From SAR324 cluster bacterium (lineage in GTDB: Bacteria; SAR324; JACQKK01): a stretch of 60,301 nucleotides of DNA. The notes beneath the pieces are model-generated. The model had not been told where the DNA came from and ran no database searches. It saw only the letters and a list, made by a program, of their open reading frames with translations. The stretch covers positions 1 to 60,301 of the forward strand of contig JACZRV010000007.1 of the NCBI GenBank assembly GCA_022574555.1, in the 5' to 3' direction. The translations under genes and the position numbers were made by a program. Every line of letters begins with the position of its first letter. The first letter of the stretch is position 1. This document shows positions 9,816 to 17,772 of the stretch, in pieces.

Positions 9816-10127
9816 ATGCGACACATGTGGATCGCCGCGCTTTTTGCGGGATTGATAATCACCGTGGGATGTTCCCAGCCCAAGCTGACGACGGCCGGAC
9901 AAAAAGTGCGCATCGTGACCGACGAGAGTGTCGTGCAGAATTGCAAGAAGATCGTGATCGTCGTCGTTTCCGCACAGAGCACCAGCAAGGAAAAAGAAGC
10001 GGAGTTGCGCTTGGTCATCGCCCGCAACCGCGCGGCGGAGAACGGCGGTAACGCCATCATACCCGTGGGCGGACTCGTCTCCAACGATGTGGACAAGCAG
10101 GAATACGGCGTCTACGTTTGCCAGTGA
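9816..10127 (+). CDS. small lipoprotein, DUF4156-like
   Basis: The 103-aa product has a lipoprotein signal: a short basic start, a hydrophobic run and a lipobox ending VGC at about residue 19. The mature part contains a second Cys in VQNCKKI, a VVVSAQ segment, an NRAAENGGNAIIPVGG segment and a C-terminal Cys (YVCQ). This pattern resembles the DUF4156/YjeI group, whose function is unknown. AAAGGATG lies just upstream of the ATG, so the start is well supported. Its last codons lie in a 14-bp tandem repeat. Confidence 0.78.
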   Translation: MRHMWIAALFAGLIITVGCSQPKLTTAGQKVRIVTDESVVQNCKKIVIVVVSAQSTSKEKEAELRLVIARNRAAENGGNAIIPVGGLVSNDVDKQEYGVYVCQ

Positions 10128-10158
10128 ATAGCTGCCAGTGAATAGCTGCCAGTGATCC
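10120..10158. repeat. 14-bp tandem repeat, about 2.8 copies
   Basis: The unit GCCAGTGAATAGCT occurs at 10120-10133 and 10134-10147, with a partial third copy after that. The stop codon of the lipoprotein gene is inside the first unit, and a TGA recurs in each unit. Confidence 0.9.
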
Positions 10159-10292
10159 GCGCACCGATTGGAATGTCGCGAGTCGCGGAACGCGAAGCCG
10201 CTGCCCAGCAAAGCCACCGCCCACCTGATCACCGGTCAGCCGCCCCACGCATCGATGCCGGTATCACGCATCATCGTTGGCCCGCCCGGCGG

Positions 10293-11165
10293 TCAGGCCG
10301 GGGATCGCCGGTTGAAAAGGGCCACGGCGGCAAGAATCAATCCACCTCCCGCGATCAGTTGCAAGCTGATCGGTTCCCGCAGCACGACCACCCCCAATAC
10401 GACGGCCACCAGGGGAAAGGCATAAGAGACCATTTGGGTGCGGGATGGGCCTATTGTGGTCAACAAGTGGTAGAACATCGTCAACGACACACCGTTGACA
10501 AACAGTCCGAGGGCCAGGATCGCGATCCAAGTCATGGGCAAGGCCGGCCAGGCGACCGGCTGACCGATCACGAGTGCCGACGCAGCCAGGGCCAATTCTG
10601 CCACGCCGACCGCAACGAAAGCCTGCACATGGGCCGATACGCCGCTCAAGAAGCGGCGCGCTATCACCGAACTGGCGCCAAAGCTCGCCGCCGCCGCCAA
10701 TTGACTGAGCTGACCGAGGGTGCTGCCATTGAACGTGGTCGGATCGCGGCTGAGCAGCACCACGATACCTCCGAATCCCATGGCGGCTCCAGCCAGACGG
10801 AATCCGGTGAGGCGGTCGTCCCGGAGCAGCAGGTGGGCCAGGAGCACCGTGAACAGGGGCGTGCTGCCCACGAGTACGGCTGCCACCGCCGAATCCACGT
10901 GCTGTTGTCCCCAGACAATCAGGAAGTGGGGCAGTCCCAAATTGCCGATTCCCATGGCCGCCAGGGCCAGCCATTCGCTGATGCGGGTGGGCCAAGGGGG
11001 GCGCACGGCAATGACGATCGTCCCCAGCATCCCCACACCGATACCCATCCTCAGCAGCAGGATCGACATCGGTTGGAGCTCCCGCAACGCGAACTCGTTC
11101 CACATGAAGCCGGTGCCCCACATCGAGGCGACCAGAAAAAAAATCAGCCAGCTCTTTGCAGACAT
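10293..11165 (-). CDS. EamA/DMT-family transporter
   Basis: The 290-aa protein has ten predicted membrane helices in two EamA halves. The N-terminal FLVASMWGTGFMWNEFAL and the second-half segment LGVVVLREPISLQLIAGGGLI are typical of the drug/metabolite transporter superfamily. The start at 11165 (MSAKSWL) is chosen because the longer frame adds a non-hydrophobic, implausible leader. Such permeases usually export amino acids or metabolites; the substrate cannot be read from sequence. It faces a divergently read PilZ gene. Confidence 0.88.
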   Translation of the reverse strand: MSAKSWLIFFLVASMWGTGFMWNEFALRELQPMSILLLRMGIGVGMLGTIVIAVRPPWPTRISEWLALAAMGIGNLGLPHFLIVWGQQHVDSAVAAVLVGSTPLFTVLLAHLLLRDDRLTGFRLAGAAMGFGGIVVLLSRDPTTFNGSTLGQLSQLAAAASFGASSVIARRFLSGVSAHVQAFVAVGVAELALAASALVIGQPVAWPALPMTWIAILALGLFVNGVSLTMFYHLLTTIGPSRTQMVSYAFPLVAVVLGVVVLREPISLQLIAGGGLILAAVALFNRRSPA

Positions 11166-11601
11166 GGCAAATCGAACCGTATGCGGGGACAATTCCGCGA
11201 TGCACCGCGGCCCAGGCCGCGCTTCGGGAGAGGGAATGGCAAGATGAAGCGACGAATCCGCCCCGAAGAATGAACCTGAGGGGATAGCTGCGGATTGTGG
11301 TCTGGAGAACCGCGGCCACATCCAGTGTCACATACGCCCCTGCCGTAAAACTCCAGCCACAGGTTGTGGAGGGTATGGAAAATGGCGCTGATTTCAGTTA
11401 TATATAGGGTTATAGGACGAATCATGAACATTCGGGACTCCGGCCATCCGCCGAGTTGGCCGGTCAAGCCAATTTCCGCGCCGCCGTTCAGCCCGGATAA
11501 TCCGCCACGCCGCCAGTCCCCATTGATTCGGTCGGAGGGCACTGCCCGAATGGGCGGACAACGCCAAGACATACACTGATGGTGCGAAGGATGCCGAACA
11601 A
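11166..11601. other. divergent intergenic region
   Basis: This 436-base gap separates the DMT permease gene (left) from the PilZ gene (right) and must hold both promoters. An AT-rich run (TTATATATAGGGTTATAGG) near 11397-11415 is a possible -10 area, but the matching -35 is unclear. No gene is supported. Confidence 0.4.
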
Positions 11602-12291
11602 ATGATACTTGGGGGCGAAAAAAGAGCGGTTACCCGAACATTGGAACGCCTGCACGAACAACATACGCCCATCCGCGTGGAGATCGAAAAGTTAGGGATT
11701 CGCTTCCGTTCTAACCTTGCCCTGCGAAAAGGGGTGGTCGCCATCAGCCGTCCCATGGGGTTCAACATGGAGATTCCTGCGGGATCCACCATTCGTTTCA
11801 AAGTGCCTGAAAAGAAGGACAGGGAAATTCAATTGGCGATCGCCAACCCCAATTTTCAAATGGCCAATGGCAGATCCTTCTTCATCTGTGCACTACCCGA
11901 GAAATTCGCCCCCAAATCCATGCGGGCGTCGGAACGCTTCCGCACCAGCCGCTTCAAGAATCTGCTGTTCCACTTTCCCGATATGCACAGCGCCTATCGC
12001 ATCATAGACCTGTCGTTGAGCGGTTGCAGAATCGCCACGCGCAGTGAAAATCTGGCGGCTGTCTTGACCGAAGGCGAACCGATTCAACCGGCGGAGATCC
12101 GAATCGGCGAATCGGTGCAAATCGAGTTGGGATCGGTCATCCCCCGCGCATTCCGGGAATCCAATGTCGGTCTCCAGTTCGACCTTGGGCGCGACCAAAC
12201 GTCGAAGGATCGACTCGAAAAACTGCTGAAATGGTTGGAGGATTGGGAGAACAAACTTTCCCGCTTCGCGTCAGAAAATCAAGAAGCTTGA
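11602..12291 (+). CDS. PilZ-domain protein, YcgR-like (paralog 1)
   Basis: The 229-aa protein has an N-terminal YcgR-N-like beta region (about 20-105) and a PilZ domain. The c-di-GMP motif is complete: RxxxR at R108-R112 (RASERFRTSRF) and DxSxxG at D136-G141 (DLSLSG). A conserved tail VIPRAFRESNVGLQF lies at 179-193. A paralog at 57808-58500 shares all these features, including RFxTxRFxN and DLSxxGCR. There are no membrane segments, so it should act as a cytosolic c-di-GMP receptor. GAAGGA lies about 10 bases before the ATG. No flagellar or pilus genes are nearby to show its target. Confidence 0.8.
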   Translation: MILGGEKRAVTRTLERLHEQHTPIRVEIEKLGIRFRSNLALRKGVVAISRPMGFNMEIPAGSTIRFKVPEKKDREIQLAIANPNFQMANGRSFFICALPEKFAPKSMRASERFRTSRFKNLLFHFPDMHSAYRIIDLSLSGCRIATRSENLAAVLTEGEPIQPAEIRIGESVQIELGSVIPRAFRESNVGLQFDLGRDQTSKDRLEKLLKWLEDWENKLSRFASENQEA

Positions 12292-12484
12292 TCCGTTGAC
12301 TTTGATGCCCGCATCACCATCGGACGGATCGTCAAGGACTCGACCGCCTACACCTGCGCCATGGGACGGGCGCATTATAGACTGCGGAGACCCTGTCTAC
12401 GCGGCTATGAATGGAGACGGCGAACGGCCCGTATCGCCGGGCGGCCAGCTAGGCAGTGGCTTCGCCCCAATCAGTGCCGGTGGA

Positions 12485-12730
12485 TCAGGCGCTGATGATT
12501 TCGATGTCCTGAAATTCCGGCTCGTTCCGGCCGTTTTGAAATCGTGTGATGTTCAAAATTTCGCGCACACGCATCCGGTAGGCACCGGGAAGGCCCATGC
12601 CGCAAGTCGGGCAGCGTTGTGGAACCAATACCACGGTGTGGCTTTGACATTCGATTTCGATTTTGTGCGAACCACTGGGGCAGGCAAACTTGATGGAGAA
12701 GCTGGAGCCGTTCGATCCATAATGGGGCAT
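12485..12730 (-). CDS. small Cys-containing hypothetical protein, 81 aa
   Basis: The start is supported by AGAGGATG placed a few bases before the ATG. The protein has four Cys residues, two of them in a CPTCG knuckle (residues about 40-44), so it may bind zinc. The rest is polar and without membrane segments. A longer frame runs on the opposite strand but has a biased composition and no ribosome site, so I prefer this one. I do not recognise the family. Confidence 0.5.
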   Translation of the reverse strand: MPHYGSNGSSFSIKFACPSGSHKIEIECQSHTVVLVPQRCPTCGMGLPGAYRMRVREILNITRFQNGRNEPEFQDIEIISA

Positions 12731-12992
12731 GGTTTCATCCTCTTGTGATTAACGGGAACAATTGCGTGTCCAATCTACGAGATGAAACGTCCGTGCCAAA
12801 CCTGCTGATTCCTGCGAAATATTACGGCCCCGGTTTGGAAAGAGTAATCTGAACAGTCGAATGAAAAATGTGAGCCTCATCACGTGTTGCCTGCAATTCT
12901 GAACTTTCACATGACAGCCGAATTCACCGGTTGCGATATCCGCGAATCGTCGTCGAAACGATCTGCTGACCCATCCCGTTGAAAAGCCCAAT

Positions 12993-13790
12993 ATGACAAC
13001 CGAGCGCACCCCATTCCCGGCGTTGTTTCTCAGCCACGGCGCGCCCACTTTGGGGCTGGAGGACAACGCCACCACGCGATTTTTCTCCGCCTGGCCGGGG
13101 CAGTTTCCGATGCCCCGGGCTGTCATCGTCGTTTCGGCGCACTGGGATTCGGGGCAGTCGATCTCGGTTACCGCCTGGGAGCGGATGCCCGTCATCCATG
13201 ATTTCCATGGTTTCCCCGATGCGCTCTATCGCCTCGAATATCCGGCGCCGGGATCCCTTGATTTGGCGCAACGTGTCGCGGAAATCTTGACGGAAGGGGA
13301 TTTTCCGCCGCTCACCCTGGAAAAATCACGAGGATTGGATCATGGAAGCTGGGTGCCCCTGCGGTTAATGTACCCCACCGCCGAGCTGCCGGTGTTGCAG
13401 CTTTCACTCCCTGTAATGTGGGGAGCGCAACGGTTGTACGAGTTGGGCCGGGCACTCGCCCGGTTGAGCGATGACGGCGTCATGCTGCTCGCAAGCGGCG
13501 GCGCAGTGCACAACTTATCCACCGTAGACCGGGAGGCCAACGGCAAGGTGGCCGGATGGGCCGCCACGTTCGAGGATTGGCTCCAGGAAAACTTGTTGGC
13601 TTGGAACACCGGGCACCTGTTCAATTATCGGCGCATGGCGCCTCATGGCGTGCAAGCCCATCCCACCGAGGAACATCTGCTGCCGTTGTTCGTCGCCATG
13701 GGGGCAGGCGACACAGCGCGGAAGCCCACCATCGTCCACGAGGGCTTCATGTACGGCAGTTTGTCGATGCTCGCCGTGCAATTCGGCTAA
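12993..13790 (+). CDS. DODA-type extradiol dioxygenase (YgiD-like)
   Basis: The 265-aa protein belongs to the class III extradiol ring-cleavage dioxygenases related to 4,5-DOPA dioxygenase and YgiD. It shows FLSHGAPTL at the start, VVSAHWDS, IHDFHGFPDALY, GLDHGSWVPL and GGAVHNL, which supply the metal-binding His residues. Family length is normal. It probably cleaves a catechol-like substrate, but the true substrate is unknown. It appears to stand alone. Confidence 0.9.
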   Translation: MTTERTPFPALFLSHGAPTLGLEDNATTRFFSAWPGQFPMPRAVIVVSAHWDSGQSISVTAWERMPVIHDFHGFPDALYRLEYPAPGSLDLAQRVAEILTEGDFPPLTLEKSRGLDHGSWVPLRLMYPTAELPVLQLSLPVMWGAQRLYELGRALARLSDDGVMLLASGGAVHNLSTVDREANGKVAGWAATFEDWLQENLLAWNTGHLFNYRRMAPHGVQAHPTEEHLLPLFVAMGAGDTARKPTIVHEGFMYGSLSMLAVQFG

Positions 13791-14118
13791 CCCACGATCC
13801 GCTTTCCAGTGCGGCCGGTGCGGCGGCCGGGCCACTGGTGGAGTGACGGTCTCCCCGTACGGTGCCGTCAAAAGCCGATGCCGCACAGACGATGCCGCCC
13901 ATCGCCGGCGCCACCGTTCGGGTCCGTTTTCTCCATTTCTGCCTTGCGGCGATGCCTCAAGTAATGTGGCTCACTTACAATCGGGGAGGAATTCCCGTTG
14001 GATTGTGCTCGATATCAGGCGACGGCAGGACATGGATACGGCGGCTGAATCGTGGCGTGCGAGGTCGCACAGCCGGCCCGTACACGGTAATTTTCAGGGA
14101 TCAGCGGCAAGAGTGGAA
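13791..14118. other. intergenic region
   Basis: About 330 bases without a supported gene. Frames crossing it are compositionally odd and lack ribosome sites. It should contain the promoter for the Cys-rich exported protein that follows. Confidence 0.4.
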
Positions 14119-14487
14119 ATGATGAAGATCAAGATCAAATCGGGACTGGCGCTGGCGATCCTACTTTCGATCGGCGCCTCCGTGGGGATCGGCGGTGAAA
14201 AAAACGGCGCTGAAAAAAACAAGGATGCCGGGCCGGCCGGACAGGAAGGGGCGGCCGAGAGTCCGGCCGGAGAGAAGCCCGAGGGTTACAACGTCTACCT
14301 GGATTGGCTGGAGAGCAACCACGAGTCGGGTATGGCGGACTCCGAGTGCGTGATGTGCGCAGGATTCGGAGGCGGCTTCAAGTGCGGTCTGTCCTGTGAC
14401 GCCACCGGGCTCAGCATCGTCAAGCCCGACGGCTCTAGGCACCACATCTGCGGGGTATGTGATAAGGGCACATGGACCAGGCAATGA
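14119..14487 (+). CDS. small exported Cys-rich protein
   Basis: The start at MMKIKIKS gives a 122-aa product with a basic N-terminus and a hydrophobic stretch (LALAILLSIGASVGI), a likely signal peptide. A low-complexity linker rich in Gly, Ala, Glu and Lys follows. The C-terminal third carries six Cys in three close pairs: CVMC, CGLSC and CGVC, with HH just before the last pair. This suggests a metal site or disulfides in the periplasm. There is no CxxCH, so it is not a c-type cytochrome. It lies about 400 bases before soxY on the same strand. The family is not recognised. Confidence 0.6.
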   Translation: MMKIKIKSGLALAILLSIGASVGIGGEKNGAEKNKDAGPAGQEGAAESPAGEKPEGYNVYLDWLESNHESGMADSECVMCAGFGGGFKCGLSCDATGLSIVKPDGSRHHICGVCDKGTWTRQ

Positions 14488-14883
14488 AGGCCTTGCAAAT
14501 TCAGACCGCAATCGAACTCCGATTCAATCGAAAAACCGCAGCCGGGCTCCTTTCTCGTCAGGTTTTGCGGCGCAGATCGTCACGGCAATCGGTGAGGATC
14601 AGTTGCGGTTTGGCGGTGCCTTTTCTCCGTGATCGAATCCTTCCGTGCGGAATCGCTCGGGAGCCGAATTTCACCATTGCCGGCCCTGCCTGCCCATCGT
14701 CTGCCCACATCCGCGCGGCGGAGGCTCGAAACGATGGAAATCCTTCGGGAATGGGCGTGGCCGGAGAGGACCTCCGCCCGATGTCATTTAAGACTTGACG
14801 TTCCGGCAAATATTGGAAAAATTGGTGGCACCCAATTACGTCATTAACTGGCGTATTCCGCCCGGCTAACTGGAAACCGATTC
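14488..14883. other. intergenic region upstream of soxY
   Basis: A 396-base gap with no supported gene. A TTGACG at about 14796 followed 17 bases later by AAAATT is a weak promoter candidate for soxYZ; the second hexamer is poor. Confidence 0.35.
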
Positions 14884-15408
14884 ATGAATTGGCTGATGAA
14901 CACGCGACTCTTTACCGAAACCCTATCGAAGGCCGCGCTTACCCGCCGAGGCCTGCTGCGGAGTGCCGCAGCGATCGGTGCGACCCTCGTATTCGGCAAG
15001 GTGGCCCGCTCCGAACCGGAGGATCTGATCGCGGATCAGCCTCCCCCGGAATACACCCTGGAGGAAAGGCTGCAGCCGATCCTGGCCGGAAGGGAACCGC
15101 GCGAGGATCGGGTCACATTGGAGATGCCGGCCTACGCGGAGGATGGTGCGGTCGTGCCACTGCGCATCAAGGTCGATGACCCTTTTCTGGGTTCAGGCTA
15201 CGTCAAATCGCTGTACCTCTTTGTAGACAACAACCCGGACCCCCTGATCTTCACCTCCAAGCTCGCACCGGACCTCGGTAGCGTCGATTGGAAATTAAAA
15301 ATTCGCATGCGGGAATCCTCCATGGTGCGGGCCATCGCGGAGATGGACAACGGCGATCTCTTTATGGACACAACCGAGGTCGAGGTGTCCATAAGCGGCT
15401 GCGGATAA
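14884..15408 (+). CDS. soxY: sulfur carrier protein SoxY
   Basis: The 174-aa protein has a twin-arginine signal (TRRGLLRS, residues 20-27) and an Ig-like SoxY domain. It ends SGCG, matching the C-terminal GGCGG swinging arm whose Cys carries the sulfur substrate covalently; the two final Gly residues of the canonical form are missing. SoxY works with SoxZ in the periplasm. soxZ follows 40 bases downstream. No soxX, A, B, C or D is seen in the window, so the carrier may serve a shortened pathway or act with genes elsewhere. Confidence 0.92.
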   Translation: MNWLMNTRLFTETLSKAALTRRGLLRSAAAIGATLVFGKVARSEPEDLIADQPPPEYTLEERLQPILAGREPREDRVTLEMPAYAEDGAVVPLRIKVDDPFLGSGYVKSLYLFVDNNPDPLIFTSKLAPDLGSVDWKLKIRMRESSMVRAIAEMDNGDLFMDTTEVEVSISGCG

Positions 15409-15448
15409 ATACGGCCATCATCATCAGGACGCGTAAACGCGAGATATC

Positions 15449-15775
15449 ATGGCGAGCAGACGTAAAACGGCGATTCGGTTGCCGAGGAAATACGCCAAGG
15501 ACGAGGTGATCGAAGTCAAGACGCGGATCATTCATCCCAATCATAACGGCAGAATGGCTTACAAAGATCAGGGCTATATTGCCGAATATTATGTCTGGAA
15601 GATCGAGATCTTTTACGGTGACGAGTCGATTATTACCGTCAGTGCGTCGGCTGCCTTGAGCCAGAATCCCTATTTCACCTTTATGCTTAGAGCCACCCAC
15701 TCCGCCCCGTTGCGTGTGGTTTGGGTCGATACGCAGGGCGACCAGTACACCGAATCGGTCGATGTCGTGGTGTAA
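15449..15775 (+). CDS. soxZ: sulfur carrier partner SoxZ
   Basis: The 108-aa protein is the right size for SoxZ and shows the IEVKTRIIHPN start, an all-beta pattern and the RATHSAPLRVVWVDTQGD tail typical of the family. It has no signal peptide, as usual, because it is exported as a complex with Tat-borne SoxY. It directly follows soxY and precedes two flavoprotein genes on the same strand, suggesting one sulfur-oxidation unit. Confidence 0.93.
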   Translation: MASRRKTAIRLPRKYAKDEVIEVKTRIIHPNHNGRMAYKDQGYIAEYYVWKIEIFYGDESIITVSASAALSQNPYFTFMLRATHSAPLRVVWVDTQGDQYTESVDVVV

Positions 15776-15927
15776 CGCGCGCAGGGATCAAGAGCGATTT
15801 TGGCAGGGTGTCGTCGATTTGATGGCGCTACGGCCGGTTTCTCACTGAAAAACGGGCGCCATGATTCCTGTTTCGACTGGGAGGATGTTCGAATCATTCG
15901 CCGATAATCATAATTTGCCAGGAGATC

Positions 15928-17271
15928 ATGGCCAAGAAAATATCGAGACGAGGATTCCTGAAGGGGGCGGGCGGCACCGTTGCGGGAGCGGCAGTAGCCG
16001 GGATGGCCGTGGGCGCGGGAGTAACCGCCCTGCCGCCACGCGCACAGGCAGCGGGTGCTGTCATGAACAAGAAGGCAGAGTTGCCCAAGGCCATGGGCGC
16101 CCGCGTCGTGGTGGTCGGCGGTGGCTGGTCCGGCCTTACCCTCTCCAAATATTTAAAGAAAGAAGACTCGAAACTGGACGTCGTACTCATCGAGCCGCGA
16201 GCCACGTTCATGTCCTGCCCCATCAGCAATCTGTGGCTGGCCGGGCTGGTCGACTACGAGTTCATCACCCACAGCTTCCTGGATGCCGCCAGGAACAACG
16301 ATTACACCTTCTTCAACGCGACCGTCATCGACGTGGACCGCGGTGCCCGTAAGGTCTTCACCGAGCAAGGCTTCGTCGATTATGACTACCTGGTGCTGGC
16401 TCCGGGGATCGATTACGATTACGGCGCCATCGGCGTATCGGATCCAGAAGACGTGTATATGCTGTCTACCCATTATCCGGCGGCTTTCAAACCGGGCTCC
16501 GAACACCTTTCCCTCAAGCAGAAAATCCACGAATTCGAAGGCGGTGCCTTCGTGCTGACGGTGCCTTCGGGTAATTACCGGTGCTTGCCGGCGCCGTATG
16601 AGCGAGCTTGCATGGTGGCGGCGATCTTCAAAAAGGAAAGGATCAAGGGCAAGGTGCTGCTGCTCGATGCCAATCCGGACGTCACGATCAAGGGCCCGGG
16701 TTTCCACGCGGCATTCGAAGAGCTTTACAAGGATCATTTGGAATACGTTCCATCGGTGACGATCACCGGTGTGGACGTCCACAAAAAGAAGGTCACGAGT
16801 GAATTCGACGAATTCGATTTCGACGACGCCGCGATCTACCCCAGAGTGCGGGCGGCGAAGCTGATCGAGACCCTGGGACTGGTGGACCCCAACAGTCCAC
16901 AGAAAGAGGCGCACATCGATCCGTTCAAGTACAACGTCGTGGGCGACGAACGGGTCTATGTCACGGGAGACTCCCGGCCCATGCCCTTCTCGAAGAGCGG
17001 GAACACGGCCCGCTCCGAAGGCAAGTTCGTGGCAAAACTCATCGCCGCCCGGGCCAAGGGCCACGACGTGGAATGGGAAAGCCCGCGCACCATCTGCTAC
17101 TCCGTGGTCAATATCGATCCCATGGAGGCGATCATGGTGGACGCCACATACGCCTATGACGGCGAAAGTTTCGGCTTTACCAACGTGAAGATGATCAACG
17201 ACCGCGATTCCATCCAGGCACAATCAACGCTCGAATGGGCGCGGAGCCACTATCGCGACATGTTCTCCTGA
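15928..17271 (+). CDS. Tat-exported FCSD-type flavoprotein (copy 1)
   Basis: The 447-aa protein starts after CAGGAGATC and has a Tat signal (SRRGFLKG, residues 6-13). It carries a GGGWSG FAD fingerprint near residue 64. Cys97 (MSCPISN) matches the FAD-attaching Cys of FccB. Cys219 in NYRCLPAPYER and Cys390 in ICYS match the redox-active pair of flavocytochrome c sulfide dehydrogenase. It should oxidise sulfide or a persulfide in the periplasm. FccB normally passes electrons to a heme subunit, yet no CxxCH protein is encoded nearby. A paralog follows at 17773. Confidence 0.88.
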   Translation: MAKKISRRGFLKGAGGTVAGAAVAGMAVGAGVTALPPRAQAAGAVMNKKAELPKAMGARVVVVGGGWSGLTLSKYLKKEDSKLDVVLIEPRATFMSCPISNLWLAGLVDYEFITHSFLDAARNNDYTFFNATVIDVDRGARKVFTEQGFVDYDYLVLAPGIDYDYGAIGVSDPEDVYMLSTHYPAAFKPGSEHLSLKQKIHEFEGGAFVLTVPSGNYRCLPAPYERACMVAAIFKKERIKGKVLLLDANPDVTIKGPGFHAAFEELYKDHLEYVPSVTITGVDVHKKKVTSEFDEFDFDDAAIYPRVRAAKLIETLGLVDPNSPQKEAHIDPFKYNVVGDERVYVTGDSRPMPFSKSGNTARSEGKFVAKLIAARAKGHDVEWESPRTICYSVVNIDPMEAIMVDATYAYDGESFGFTNVKMINDRDSIQAQSTLEWARSHYRDMFS

Positions 17272-17772
17272 TCGGCGAGGCCGGGTGACGACGATGCAGG
17301 AAGATAGCTAGCCCAAGTGCGCAGGCTGACGCGCCGCGAAATCCCGGTTCGGGAAGCGCCATGGATAGACGGCGCCGGCACACTGGCGGCGGCCGGCACC
17401 TATGGCGGAGAAATGTACCGCGATTTCTTTAGTGCCTACAAGAGCGAGTTGAGGCGCGAATTCGGCGGGAGCCACGACAAACAGGAGGTATACGGACAAG
17501 CCCGAGTCTGGCACATCTCCGAATATACGAAGCAGCAGGTGTTGTGTTAGGCTCCCAGCCGCCGATGTGGCGCCATGAAGGGCCTCACCCCCGCCCTCCG
17601 GGCACCCCCTCTCCTGGGGGAAAGGGGGATAAGCATCTATCATCGATATCAATGATGTGTATCAAGTTTCTCTGCGCTAAAGACGTAGGCAAATATTTTT
17701 AGACCAGTCATTTTGAACAGTCCGGAAATTTGCCCAGAATGGGGACGGACGATCAGCGAAAGGAAGAATCCG
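17272..17772. other. intergenic region between the two flavoprotein genes
   Basis: About 500 bases. A short plus-strand frame at 17317-17550 has no ribosome site and matches nothing I recognise, so it is not called. The GC-rich palindrome at 17585-17628 lies here. AAAGGAAG near 17759 is the ribosome site for the next gene. Confidence 0.5.
17585..17628. repeat. GC-rich palindromic repeat (REP-like)
   Basis: The segment has the layout of a CCCTCCGGGC box followed by facing C-rich and G-rich arms (CCCCCTCTCC and GGGGGAAAGGGGG). Related elements occur at 20490, 44663 and 44727. Confidence 0.6.

Noticed and set aside
12296-12748. 150-codon plus-strand frame opposite the small Cys protein
   Set aside because: Biased composition and no ribosome site; the minus-strand frame has a good one.
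17317-17550. 77-codon frame between the two flavoprotein genes
   Set aside because: No ribosome site, no recognisable fold, and no CxxCH that would make it the missing heme subunit.
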